64,000 bases of DNA from Siphonodentalium dalli (Eukaryota; Mollusca; Scaphopoda; Gadilida; Siphonodentaliidae): NCBI GenBank assembly GCA_032622095.1, contig CP136069.1:33826194-33890193 (forward strand), in the 5' to 3' direction. The translations under genes were made by a program, and so were the position numbers. The notes below the pieces were generated by a model. It saw only the letters and a list, made by a program, of their open reading frames with translations. It was not told the DNA's origin and ran no database searches. Below, in pieces: positions 11,740-23,111 of the stretch (within the stretch, counting starts at the first letter, position 1; each line of letters begins with the position of its first letter).

Positions 11740-12660
11740 ACGATGACGATAAAGATGTTGGTGTTGTTGTTGATGTTGACACTGCTGTTGATGGCATAAA
11801 AGTACTAGCGTTAAATGTCTGCGGGATAAGAAAAAAATTGGCATACCCTGAATTCCAAGAAATGTGTCTGAAATACGATATTCTATGCTTTTTAGAGACA
11901 AAGACTGATGACTGTGATCAGCTTGTTCTTCCGGGCTCTGTTCTGTACATGAAAAACCGAACAAAACTTTCACGTGTCAAATCCGGCGGAATTATTATTG
12001 GTGTCAAATCAGATTTAGAAGCATCGACACGCATACTGCATACGAACTGTCCATTTATTCACTGGTAGGAAATATGTCATCACAATGTTAAATTTTTTGT
12101 GGGTGCAGTCTATGTTCCACCAGAAGGAACAAGATATGTATCTAACTCAGCTTATAGTATTCTTGATGGGGATATTTTGCACATGCGGGAACGATATGAT
12201 AACATTTTTGTAACTGGCTACTTCAATGCACGTACCTCTCAGAATTTAGACTATATCCCCAATGAAGAAAATGAAATTGACATATACGACAATGATGCAT
12301 CTACAGAAGCGTCACTCGAAGAGTGTTGGGTGCCCTTAAAGAGACATAGTATGGATAGAGTTTCGAATAATTTCGGTCGCCAATTGCTGAGCGTTTGTCA
12401 TAACAACAAACTAGTAATTATAAACGGAAGATTAGGAACCGACCGGGGAATAGGGACTTACACCTGTCGTGACTCATCTGTTGTAGATTATATTATTTGT
12501 TCTTTAAATGCACTGCCATTGATCGTAGACTTCGCAGTCGAAGAGACAAATAAATTGTTCTCAGATGTTCATAAACGTATATCAACCGTAATAGCAGTAC
12601 CTATGAAATCCCATGCAGATATACGAGATGACAAAGCCTATATATACTCATCTTACCCAT
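11740..12660 (+). pseudogene. LINE B AP-endonuclease domain
   Basis: In one frame: IKVLALNVCGIRKKL (endonuclease start), CFLETKTDD (catalytic Glu motif), SGGIIIGVKSD, then a TAG at 12,066. The same frame continues with GAVYVPPEG (the substrate-loop motif usually written YxPP), the FVTGYFNAR motif (normally GDFNAR; the catalytic Asp is replaced by Tyr), and the SSVVDYIICS and DVHKRIS segments near the C-terminal SDH position. The stop and the Asp loss make the domain inactive. Confidence 0.8.
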
Positions 12661-14891
12661 AAATGGGACTCTTCCAAAACAACTGAGTTTGTATGGAACC
12701 TGGATCTTGTGGAAATCTCAGAATTGCGATTTTTGTTGAACGGTTGTACCCCCTCTACCAATAGTAATACGGAAACCAATGAAATAGTTGCCAGGATATC
12801 GCACGTCCTCCTTAAGTCGGCGTATGATAGATTTGGGTCTAACACTAAAAAGCCGAAAAAGCGAAGAAAGGACAACAAGCCTTGGTTTAATTCATCATGC
12901 CAGAGAGCGCGAAAAGAATATCGCAAAGCCGAGCGATGTCATATGCTACAACATAACGATAGTACAAAACAAATGGTACGCGAAATGGCTAGTAAATACA
13001 AAGGCACAATGGACAATGCAATAACATTACACCGAGAAAATATCACGTGTGAAATCTCTAAACTTAAAAAAGAAAAACTCGAAAAAAAATTGGTCAATAC
13101 TTAATAAACAAGGGGAAAATAGGCACAGCGAAATAGAAATCGATGCATTAGAGGAACATTTTCGATTACTCAATTCCGAAACAATTACAGAAGACTTAAA
13201 TATGAACAATGAAGCAGGCAATACAAACAACAACCTAAATCGAACAATAGACAGGGAAGAAGTAATTAAAGCTATAAAGAGTTTTAAAAATATGAAATCC
13301 CCAGGTGAAGATGGAATTCTCAATGAATATCTCAAGGCATCCTCCGATACCCTGATAGACATATACTGCAAAACATTTAATTTAGTTTTTGAATCAGGCT
13401 GTGTACCAGAAATATGGGGGATCGGAACAATTATTCCACTGTATAAAAATAAAGGTGATAAGGGAAATCCAAAATATTACAGACCCATTACCCTTTTGAG
13501 CTGCTTTGGGAAATTATTTACAAAGATTCTCTTAAATAGATTATATGATTACATTGAAGATAACGAAACTCTATGTGAGAACCAGGCGGGTTTCAGAAAA
13601 GGTTATTCCACGACGGATAATATATTTGTTCTATATTTACTATCCTAAATTTCGAAGGCCACTTAATAGGAATTTGTACTGTGTTTTCATTGACTTTGAG
13701 AAGGCATTTGACAAAATATGGCGACAAGGACTTTGGTACAACTTTCGACCATTAGTATAAATGGGAAACTACTCACAGTTATTAAAAACATGTACACTAA
13801 CATTAAATCGAATGGGCGACCAGACATCCGATTGTTTCCCATGTTTATCTGGGGTAAGACAAGGTGACAACCTATCACCCCTGTTATTCTCACTTTACCT
13901 GAACGATCTGGAAGAATTTCTAAAATCAGAAGGTGAGGGAGGATTGATTAAAATGTCACGGGATATAGAAACTCACTTGAAGATGTACGTCAAACTATTC
14001 ATTATTTTATACGCAGACGACACCGTTCTTATGACTGAAACACCTTTAAAACTGCAGAAGGCACTTAACAGTTTTCAAAAGTATTGGCAGAAGTGTAAAT
14101 TGAATGTAAACGTCGAGAAATCCAAAATTATGTTGATATCCAAAAGAAGCATGCCAAAGAATAGAATTTTTTTATACAACGGTGAGGAAATTGAAGTAGT
14201 AAAGAATTTAAACTATCTTGGTATTATACACACCAAATCAGGCTCATATAACGCGGCAAAGAAGGTATTGGTAAATAAAGCAACTAAAGCAATGTATTCT
14301 ATTATTTCTAAGTCGAGAATACACTGTCTGTCGGTTAGAAACATGTTCGAACTGTTTGATGCGCAAGTATTACCGATTATGTTGTACTGTTGTGAAGTAT
14401 GGGGGTCGGGAAATAATGAGATTTTTGAAAACATACATAGAAGATTTTTGAAATACGTTCTCAATCTTAAATCATCTACCCCTAATTATATGTTATATGG
14501 CGAGAGCGGTAGACTACCAATGGAGTACACTATCAACTTGCGTATTGTGAAATACTGGATGAAAGTTAAGAATATGGAGCAAGGCCGATTCTGTAAGATT
14601 CTATATCAACTGGCCCTGAAAATATGTGAAGCCGAGGAAGCAAAGTTCAAATGTATTGAAAAAGCAAAAGATATTCTAACAAAATCTGGGCAGATTCATC
14701 TATTAAATGTTGGTTATATCACATGTCCAGAACAAATGGCACGCTATTTCAAATGTAGACTGAATAGCCAATTTCGAGGCATTTGGTTATCTGATATAGA
14801 AAAATCTAGCCGAGCCAATACCTACAAAATTTTCAAACACGATATTAATTTCGAAAGATACTTGGATTATTTGGATACAAAAACAGAATAA
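12613..14891 (+). pseudogene. LINE B reverse transcriptase, frameshifted
   Basis: Starts with the linker KPWFNSSCQRARKEYRKAE (12,613-13,104), a block common before the RT of these LINEs. A frameshift in an A-run near 13,085 leads into KSPGEDGILNEYLK, IIPLYKNKGD, YYRPITLLSC and NQAGFRKGYSTTDNI. After a shift near 13,640 comes VFIDFEKAFDKIW (motif A), then two shifts around 13,740-13,800. GVRQGDNLSPLLFSLYLNDL and LYADDTVLM (YADD at 14,010-14,021) follow, and then the thumb and C-terminal region to 14,891. The domain order is complete but at least four frameshifts make it non-functional. Confidence 0.88.
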
Positions 14892-15310
14892 CTTTTTGCC
14901 AATTCCGTACTTGTAACCATCGCTTGCCAATAGAGAAAGGTCGATGGAATGATACAAACTTACTAAATATGTCCATTATGTAACAAGAAAACCATAATCA
15001 GAAATGGTAACACCCTCAAGATTATATTATTACGCAAAAATATAAAATATATTGGTTACATATGAATCCACCGCCTCATAATTCCGTTAAAACAACTAAT
15101 CCTTCAAATTATTACAAAAAACTACGGCTTATTACTGCAGGTTTCTAATTCACCACACCAGAAGTCTCTAAATGCGGATCAAAAATCGGAGTCATTGTGT
15201 TCCCGCCATAAAATTTTCAACAGTGGTCCAGCCATTGTTGATATCTAAACATTGAAAGCAAGTAATGCGGTCATAATAGTTACATACTGCAACTATCAAT
15301 CCAGCGAATT
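14892..15310 (+). pseudogene. LINE B post-RT coding remnant
   Basis: After the stop at 14,891 another frame reads FRTCNHRLPIE, a decayed form of the basic motif that follows the RT in this LINE type. Further decay removes any clear frame. About 60 bases near 14,985-15,045 (cataatcagaaatggtaaca and onward) recur near alpha-tubulin exon 2 at about 36,330-36,390. Confidence 0.45.
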
Positions 15311-15509
15311 TGATATGATTGCTAGAACAAATCACTATTATCATGATCGTGTCTTTATTTGTTTAAAATACGTATCAATTTACATATTCGCACCCGTTCC
15401 CTCATTATAAAACCAACATATCTCGACCATTTTAGGGGATCTCTGCGAATTCGGGGAACTCCACAAATAGACCTCCCCAAACAGGGACCTACTGCGAATT
15501 GTCACAACA
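15311..15509 (+). repeat. ~200-bp direct repeat, copy 1
   Basis: Shares with 15,672-15,870 nearly all of its sequence: TGATATGATTG, ATTTGTTTAAAATACGTATC, GCACCCGTTCCCTCATT, GCGAATTCGGGGAACTCC and CAGGGACCTACTGCGAATTG. The offset is 361 bp. It lies inside the C-terminal part of LINE B. Confidence 0.85.
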
Positions 15510-15671
15510 GGCTATCTATCAGTTGGTTGAATACTATTTCCCTTTTTACTAAAGTGAATTAACAAGTAAATATCGAATGACGATACATATATTTGTAAAC
15601 AAGCATTGCAAATAATGTTATTGGGACGAAAAGTCGCAAGACTTGTTCCGTGGTATGATGATCATGATCAT

Positions 15672-15870
15672 GATATGATTGATAGAACAAACCACTATTA
15701 TATGATGATCGTGTCGTTATTTGTTTAAAATACGTATCAATTGACATATACGCACCCGTTCCCTCATTAAAATCAACATATTTCGACCATTTTAGGCGAC
15801 CTCCGCGAATTCGGGGAACTCCGAAAATAGACATCCGCAAACAGGGACCTACTGCGAATTGTCACAACCG
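15672..15870 (+). repeat. ~200-bp direct repeat, copy 2
   Basis: Second copy of the block at 15,311-15,509, with scattered substitutions. The segment between the copies (15,510-15,671) is unique. Such a pair could be the remains of a tandem or terminally repeated insertion in LINE B. No TSD was recognised. Confidence 0.85.
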
Positions 15871-15884
15871 GAAAAAGGAAAAAC

Positions 15885-16196
15885 CAATTATCTATTTATA
15901 AAAGCTCCAAAGACAAACGGCGCATTCGGCGACACACGGCGATATACAATTTGCCCACCAGTGTACACCCGATGGGCGTGAATAAACGACAGCTCGGAGA
16001 TGAACTGCATTATCTACTAGAATGTATATGTTTTAGCGAAGAAAGAAATCGTATCTTGCCTAGCAAATTTACCAGCATAGATCATGCAACTATTGACATT
16101 TTAGACGAGCTGCTGAATTTGGAAGATATGGCTAGTCTGCGTAGATTATGCCCCTTCATCCGACTGATACATCTTAAGTTAAACTCATATGAATAA
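15885..16196 (+). pseudogene. LINE B C-terminal zinc-knuckle remnant
   Basis: The frame 15,951-16,196 reads NKRQLGDELHYLLECICFSE, then RNRILPSKF and SLRRLCPFIRLIHLKL. This is the GDE-x-H-x3-EC type motif and tail found at the C-terminus of this LINE type. It is separated from the RT by the duplicated block at 15,311-15,870, so LINE B extends to here. Confidence 0.7.
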
Positions 16197-16253
16197 TTCG
16201 TAGTGTTTTTGTTGATGTTGTTGTAATAATAGTCTCAGAGATTTGCTACGATT

Positions 16254-16291
16254 TGATGATGATGATAATGATAACGATAATGATGCTGATT

Positions 16292-16322
<31 letters not shown>

Positions 16323-16340
16323 CGATGATAATGATATTAA
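16254..16340 (+). repeat. GAT-rich microsatellite, probable LINE B tail
   Basis: Imperfect (GAT)n with GAC and AAT interruptions, ~50 bp after the LINE B stop. LINEs of several clades end in simple repeats rather than poly(A), so this probably is the 3' tail. The open frame over it (16,243-16,539) is a product of the repeat. Confidence 0.7.
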
Positions 16341-16865
16341 TACATTAGGAAGGCGTTGGTTAGATTTGCACCAAGAAGTTCTTGTATATATTATACATAT
16401 GCTGTTACATTCTCATTCTTGTGTATATATTTTCTCTATGTACTTCTCAATATCTATATTTGATCAGATAATAAAAAATTATTATTACATTAATTTGCCT
16501 CATTTTGTCGCCAATTTGTGTGTTTCATGTTTCTTTTAAAATATCGTATAGTTCTTCTGTCGGTTATAAAACTGCGAAATGTTTAATATGCTCTAGAATA
16601 AATCCCACGTGACACGAGCAGTAAAACTGACGCTACTACTCGAGTAAAGGCCATTAAATTGATAGCAGACCACCGTCAGACAGTACCATTACCACCTGCA
16701 GACGGTATCATTTGGAAGCGCGGGTCACCTGAGAACGTTACCATTGCCAATCTATTAACCTCGATGTTGTGATCCAGGGAGGCATTGGTCATCAAAAGAT
16801 TAATCAATTCGCTTCAGTATCTATTTAGCGTGACAATGAGTGGATAATCGTAGAAACATGACTGA
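16341..16865. other. No gene recognised
   Basis: Anonymous AT-rich sequence between the LINE B tail and the satellite array. Confidence 0.4.
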
Positions 16866-16977
16866 AACATCCAGTCTGCCCCGCCCCAAGTCTCCAACTT
16901 TCGACCCCTGCGCATTAGCGAAACTGTGAGATCCGGACTGTGTCCAAATGTGCTATCGTACTAAGATCTTCCCACTT

Positions 16978-17880
16978 AAAATATATGGTCTCATATATTA
17001 TCATCGCCATTCAATTGTCTGCGAGATTCTAGATTACAATGGTTTCAATATCGGATAAATACACGTATTTTGGGAACCAAAAGGTTTCTATTTCTTATGA
17101 AAATATCTGTAGACGATTACTGTAACCGGTGTAATTTACCTGAGAACATTACCCACATATTCTATGAATGCTCTGCCGTAAAACTATTCATAAATGACAC
17201 ACAAAAATGGCTGGATGAACACAAGCTGGACATCTCTATCACTCGTAGCAATATAATTTTCGGCCCTCCCCGCCAGCAAAATTTCAGTGTCAAAAATTTA
17301 TTTCTGACATTGCTTAAATATTACATATACAAAACCAAATTTGACCCCGATACCTTATCCCTGAAATCATTTCTACGTGAACTTGATGAGAGATACCGCT
17401 TAGAGAAATATATAGCACTAAAGAGAGATATCCTTAACGACTTCGAATTTGAATGGTGTGAGATATACCTTGCCCTGTCAAGTACTTTGAGGACAAGTAA
17501 CTATTTGTGATTATGTTCGTTTTTTCACTTGTTGATGGTTGGTCGAATTAACGCTATATAAATACCGGGCACGGATAGAGGCATTTTTGTTTTATCATAT
17601 CGGAGACTATAAATTACATGTATATTTAAAAGCATACAAAACGATTTCTGATGACATTCCAGTCATAAACATATATAGTCTGTGTAATCAAAAACACACA
17701 TGAGGTGTCTTCGAATTTGAACGTGTGTAAGGCGTGTGTGAGTTGCGAGCGAAGGTCCCCCCTCCCAAAAATACCAGGACATTATTTTTGTTATTGTCAT
17801 TATGCTGTATTTTAAATATATGAATATGTCCATGTATATATTGTCAATAAAGAATTAAAAAAAAAAAAAAAAAAAAAAAA
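16978..17880 (+). mobile_element. 5'-truncated Tx1/L1-like LINE insertion with TSD and poly(A)
   Basis: Flanked by a ~12-bp TSD: ATCTTCCCACTT at 16,966-16,977 and again at 17,880-17,891. Only the 3' part of ORF2 is present. It ends with an AATAAAG-type signal (about 17,846) and a ~26-base A-run (17,854-17,880). Poly(A), variable-length TSD and 5' truncation are standard signs of target-primed reverse transcription. The insertion lies inside a satellite monomer. Confidence 0.92.
17019..17510 (+). pseudogene. ORF2 C-terminal end of Tx1/L1-like LINE
   Basis: The open frame 17,070-17,510 has the C-terminal Cys/His motif C-N-R-C-x6-HIFYEC, followed by WLDEHKLDI, SNIIFG, LLKYYIYKTKF and a basic helix with YIALKRD. 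Upstream of the first ATG the frame also holds the usual WFQYRINTRILGTK block from about 17,030. This is the tail domain of Tx1/L1-type ORF2 proteins, and the endonuclease and RT were never copied here. The frame is intact to its stop, consistent with a fairly recent insertion. Confidence 0.85.
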
Positions 17881-18180
17881 TCTTCCCACTTGCATATTAG
17901 TACGATAAAAGTGTCAAAAATGGTAAAGGGATATGGCATGTGCAGATGCAAATTACAGTCGCTTTCAAAAACAGTGGGCATTTTAACCCTTTAACTTTCA
18001 ACCCTCGCTCATTAGCCAAACTGTTAGGTCCGGCCTGTGACCAAATGCGCCGTCCTATTGCGAAACACGCCCCTTGCATACTAGTGCGATACAAGTGTCC
18101 ACAACGATAAAGGAATATGGCCCGTGCAGATGCAAAGTACAGTCGCTTTCAAAAATAGTGGGCGTTTTATGAGGCTTCAA

Positions 18181-19984
18181 GGTTACACTGGTGTAAATGT
18201 TTTCCATAGGCCTCAGTGCTAACGTTTTAGCGTATAGTGTTGGCAATATAAATGTTGGGTCAAAAATTTTCTTTAAATCTGAAAAATTGACATTTTGGGA
18301 AACTTTTTACACAAAAAAATCATGTCTGTCTAGCAGGGAATTCGCTTTTAAATCTTATGTTTTCGTAACTAGTGTCAGAACCGCATAAAAAAATACAGTC
18401 ATATTTTAGACCACACCAAAAAATTCAAACTTCACTACAAAGGGTTAATTCCTGTGCCAATGGTTATTTTACCTATGGGAAATCATAGGGAAGAGGTGTG
18501 ATGATTTTTTTATGTGAAAAGCACACAAGGCTATTGACCAATCAGGGCCCAGTGTCTATTTTATTCTCTCCTATATATTCCTCCCGCATCCGCTAGATGT
18601 CACTCGGAACCTTATTTACACCAGTGTAACCTAAAGCGATAGCCCGCTTTTTCGCGGAATAATTGTAACTCCCTACATTTCTTCAGAATTGCCCATCAAT
18701 GGAAAAAATGTGTTCAAAAACAATATCACTTCTGTGGTTCTTTATTTATCACACACAATTTAACCCCACCCTCTTTAACAAATTATTCATCAAAAAAGCA
18801 CAATTTTCCACCACCAGTCATGTTCAGGCCCCATTTTCACTCAGTTTTAGGGGTCTGGTGTTGCAAACTTGGATCAGCTATGGAAGACTGTTCAATGTTC
18901 TTTCCATGAGAGAACTTCTGGTGATGTGAGGTCATTGAGTCCAGATCTGATCAGCTGAGCATCAAGCGCATGACTTTATCAGCACATTGAAGAATAAAAT
19001 ATGACATTTTCAGGTCTGCAAGGGTGATCCAAGATAACTGGATGTGGGTGTATATTGAATTAGTTGAATAAAGATATGCTCTCTTTGAATTGCTGAAGCA
19101 TTTTCTTAAATGTGTCCAAGTTTTAGTGCTATTAACCTTCAAATGACCATACCCACCAGTGGAAATGACACACTTTTATGATATACATCTGTATATCACT
19201 GGCTATAAAATCCAAAATACTTGTTAAATTAGGTTCTTATAACAATTGATATATGTGTCGTTGACATGCCCATGTTATGGGTCATTTGCATTATCATGTG
19301 ACTATTACCACCTTGAATTTTTTTGAAAATACCTTGAAAAATTGGCATTTTTTATGAAAAATCTTACTATTTTTTTGGCTGATGTAAGTGAAAGAAGACA
19401 TCAGCAGCAAGAATAGCCACATCAAGCATGAGATATTCATTGGACTGAAAGACCAGGCTCTGTAAAATGCATTAAAATGCTTTAAAGTGACTCCCAGGAA
19501 TCAAAAATGATAAAAAAAACTATTTTTTCCCTTTAGGTTACACTGGTGTAAATGTTTTCCATAGGCCTCAGTGCTAACGTTTTAGCGTATAGTGTTGGCA
19601 ATATAAATGTTGGGTCCAAAATTTTCTTTAAATCTGAAAAATTGACATTTTGGGAAACTTTTTACACAAAAAAATCATGTCTGTCTAGCAGGAAATTCGC
19701 CTTTAAATCTTATGTTTTCGTAACTAGTGTCAGAACCGCATAAAAAAATAGTCATATTTTAGACCACACCAAAAAATTCAAACTTTACTACAAAGGGTTA
19801 ATTCCTGTGCCAATGGTTATTTTACCTATGGGAAATCATAGGGAAGAGGTGTGGTGATTTTTTTATGTGAAAAGCACACAAGGCTATTGACCAATCAGGG
19901 CCCAGTGTCTATTTTATTCTCTCCTATATATTCCTCCCGCATCCGCTAGATGTCACTCGGAACCTTATTTACACCAGTGTAACC
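18181..19984 (+). mobile_element. 1.8-kb composite element: two 450-bp direct copies around a 904-bp core
   Basis: Copy 1 (18,181-18,631) and copy 2 (19,536-19,984) are in the same orientation and almost identical; I count about five substitutions and one 2-base gap. Each begins GGTTACACTGGTGTAAAT and ends ATTTACACCAGTGTAACC (18-bp TIR). The outermost ends are flanked by TTCAA at 18,176-18,180 and 19,985-19,989, while the inner ends are not. The host satellite reads through TTCAACCAG, so the 5-bp duplication is a true TSD of the whole unit. The core (18,632-19,535) has no recognisable gene. Either a composite DNA transposon or a TIR-bearing LTR-like element. Confidence 0.88.
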
Positions 19985-21005
19985 TTCAACCAGTCTGCTC
20001 CAACCAAATCTCCAACTTTCAACACCTGCTCATTGGCCAAACTCTCAGGTCTGTGACGACTGACCAAGTGTTCCGACCTATCACTAAGCATGCCTACTTG
20101 CATATTAGAACGATACAAGTGTCCAAAACGTTAAAGGGTTACGGCCCATGCAGATGCAAAGTACAGTCGCTTTCAATAATACAGGACAGTTTATGGTTCC
20201 TCAACCAGCCTGCCCACCCCAAGTCTCCAACATTCAACCCCTGCTCATTAGCCAAACTGTGAGGTCCGGCCTGTGACCAATTGTGCCGTTCTATCCCGAA
20301 ACATGCTCCGTGCATATGACTACGATAAAAGAGTCTAAAACGTTAAAGGGATGTGACCCGTGTAGATGCAATGTACAGTCGCTTTCAAAAATAACGGGCA
20401 TTTCATGGGGCCTCAACCAGTATGCCCCGCCACAAGTCTTCAACTTTCAACCCCTGCTCATTAGTCAAACTGTGAGGTCCGGTCTGTGTCCAAATGTGCC
20501 GTCCTATCGCGAAATATGGCCACTTGCATATTAGTACGATAAAAGTGTTATAAACGATAAGGGATATGGCACGTGTAGATGCAAATTACAGTCGCTTTCA
20601 AACATAGTGGGCATTTTATGGGGCCTTAACCAGACTGCCCCACCCCAAATCTCCAACTTTCAACCCCTGCTCATTGACCAAACTGTGAGGTCCGGCCTGT
20701 GACCAAATGTTCCGACCTATCGCGAAGCATGCCCACTTGCATATCAATACGATACAATTGTCCAAAACGTTAAGAGGGATATAACCCGTGCAGATGCAAA
20801 TTACAGTCGCTTTCAAATATAGTGGACATTTTATGGGGGCCTCAACCATTCTACCCCACCCAAAACGTTAAAGGGATATGCCCTATGCATATGCGAAGTA
20901 CAGTCGCTTTCAAAATTAGTGGGCATTTTATGGGGCCTCAACCAGTCTGTCCCACCCCAAGTCTCCAACTATCAACCCCTGCTCATTAGCCAAGCTGGTG
21001 CTGTT

Positions 21006-22089
21006 TTGTACCAAGTCCCGCCCGTTACTCTTCTATTAAAAATATGCACCATACACGTATGTACACGTGGAGGCCGGGAATTTACACAGACCCCTGAATT
21101 GTATTAATCATCTGAAATGTCCGCGATTAATCAATCTTCAAAATGTTATATGATTTACGGTGATTTACGGTGATATAAAAGGGAATAGCGATGATATGAT
21201 CGTCTAGGTATATTGTTTACATGCATTTTATGATAGCGTGACAAATCGAAATTCTCTGGAAAACAAGGCTTTGTTTACTTATTCATTTCGCTTGTTTACT
21301 TATTCATCTCGCTGCTTTGACATTTAACGGTCCTGTGATATACGCATGTTTGATATCATCATAAAAGGGGAAGGCTGCATGCCGTCTATGTTCAGATATA
21401 CGCAAAGCTTCCATTTAACCTAATCCGAAGACATACAAGATAACTCACGCCCACGATTATGTGCACAAAGTCGAAATAGCATCACCCTATCCGATATCAC
21501 AAACTGTTCTATATATATATATAGGCGAAGTTGAGAATTTTTTTTTTTGCAGGGCGCTTGTTATTTTCCAGTCAGACAATATCTGGGTCCCGTGTATGCA
21601 AGGTGGACGACTTGTGTGATCTGGTTTTGCTTTGTGTTGCTTAGAATCATAAAATTTCCCTTGGGTAATCAGTTTATGTTTATCGCAAAATCGGTTCACA
21701 AAAATCACCAAAGCATGTAATCTCAAATTGCAACCTTTATCTACTGTAAAATACATTATTACAGAACAGGTAATAACTAATATATTACAGTAATGCCCTA
21801 AGTAATCGACTCCTTAACCACAGCAGAATTATGGGTAACTTTTCAGGATTTAGTCGGAAATATGGCTTGTTGCCATTCATTGGAAAGCTCATTATTGTTT
21901 ATTATAGTGACATTGTGTTACATATATAAATGCGTATACACACACAACAATAATCGACAATTACACCCGGCCCATAGGGCCTATAAGTCACTCTATTTCA
22001 AAATAAATATAATTATTAATTAATTAATTTCGCGGCGTCGTTATTAATGTCTGTCTTGATGCTGACCTGACCACCCCAACCTCAAATGT
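21006..22089. other. No gene recognised
   Basis: Anonymous sequence holding a short (TA)n run near 21,512-21,523 and a MITE fragment at 21,788-21,893. The minus frame 21,756-21,487 has no recognisable domain. Confidence 0.4.
21788..21893 (+). mobile_element. Half of foldback MITE family L
   Basis: Begins CAGTAATGCCCTAAGTAATC and continues through ACCACAGCAGAATTATGGGT to GGAAAGCTC. It nearly matches the left ~105 bp of the complete foldback at 30,205-30,371. The right arm is missing. Confidence 0.8.
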
Positions 22090-22115
22090 GAACCTATGTT
22101 GGTACATGTCGATTC

Positions 22116-23111
22116 TTGTCTTTTTTATGTACTATAGAATGCCGTTGTTATGTTCACATTCAAATGATTGACTTAGTATCACATAGGGCAAGAATCGGCA
22201 TGTATTACTCAAGAGCTTTGAGAGGGACAAGAGAAAAACCACTCGATGGTTTGAGCACATTAAACCTTTTGTCATATCTCACGATCAGAAAATTGGGGAT
22301 TCCTACACATATAGCACTAGTCATAGTGTTGAAATACTACATGTTGAAATGCGATTGCATTCTGCCACGATATTATTTTAAACAGCAGGTTTGTCAACTG
22401 ATTCTTATGCCCGATTCTGCTTTCGAAAGATTTGTTGGAAATATTATCCAAGCCACATTTCACACTAAACTGCGAAATGAAGGACTTAAGAGTAAATACT
22501 CACAGAGAAAAGTTTCGATATACAAATTTGTTGTACGACACGTGTCAAACATAACGAATTCGCTGACTGAAGTTGGAAGATGGGTGACTGAGGTATTATC
22601 ATCTATTCTAAACCGAGCATTTGACATAGAAAAGAACCCGGGCCCGACAGAAAGAAACGTAGACAAGCAAGTATTGACCCTAATGTGTTTAAATATTCAT
22701 AATTTGGCACCGAAAATAGATGTAATCACCGCAGAAGCCAGAAATTTTGATATTATTTCATTTACGGAAACATGGCTCTCAAATGCAAATTCCGATAACG
22801 AATTGTCAATAAGGGGATTCCATGCCCCACAAAGGAGAGACCGTCTAATGTTGGGTGGTGGTATTGATGTATATGTAAGCGATTCATTTCACATCAAAAG
22901 ACGTACTGACCTCGAAATCCCTGACATAGAGAGCGTGTGGCTAGAGGTATCGACCTCCACACAGAGATTTTTGCTTGGCACTTTTTATAGACCACCCAAT
23001 ACACCTATAAGTACATGGGAAAAAATTTATACAAATCTTGAAATGGCATTGGGCGATCGTTCTAATATCCCACATATAATAATTACTGGGGATTTTAACT
23101 CAAACTCATAG
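22116..23111 (+). pseudogene. LINE C N-terminal ORF: leader, 2A-like motif, AP endonuclease
   Basis: 331 codons. Residues 1-160 form a leader without a recognised domain. Residues 170-177 read D-I-E-K-N-P-G-P, the 2A ribosome-skipping consensus D-(V/I)-E-x-N-P-G-P, preceded by a helix-like stretch with VGRWVTEVLSSILNRAF. The endonuclease follows: LMCLNIHNL, SFTETWLS, GGGIDVYVSD, ESVWLEV, GTFYRPPN and ITGDFNSN. Then a stop truncates the domain before the SDH motif, while coding sequence continues in the next ~570 bp with several breaks. If 2A worked, the leader would be released from the endonuclease/RT part. Start codon uncertain. Confidence 0.85.

Larger units (their letters stand above)
16866..21005 (+). 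repeat. ~210-bp satellite array 1, interrupted twice
   Basis: Monomers share CAGTCGCTTTCAAAAATAGT, GGGCATTTTATGGGGCC, TCTCCAACTTTCAACCCCTG, CTCATTAGCCAAACTGTGAG and GTCCGGCCTGTGACCAAATG, then CCTATCGCGAAACATGCCC, GCATATTAGTACGATAAAAG and AACGTTAAAGGGATATGGCC. Spacing between neighbouring GAGGTCCGGCC anchors is about 206-214 bp. Satellite parts are 16,866-16,977, 17,881-18,180 and 19,985-21,005, about six to seven monomers. The rest is two insertions (16,978-17,880 and 18,181-19,984). The same family forms array 2 at 57,121-62,335. Confidence 0.9.

Noticed and set aside
11465-12068. Poly-Met, poly-Ile and poly-Ser frames over GAT arrays
   Set aside because: Frame-shadow translations of trinucleotide repeats (also at 36,871-37,217 and 38,307-38,725). 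Only the Asp frame at 10,778-11,725 has coding context.
18181-19984. Ordinary LTR retrotransposon
   Set aside because: Repeats begin GGTT and end AACC with 18-bp TIRs, and no primer-binding site, polypurine tract or gag/pol was recognised. Kept only as an alternative.
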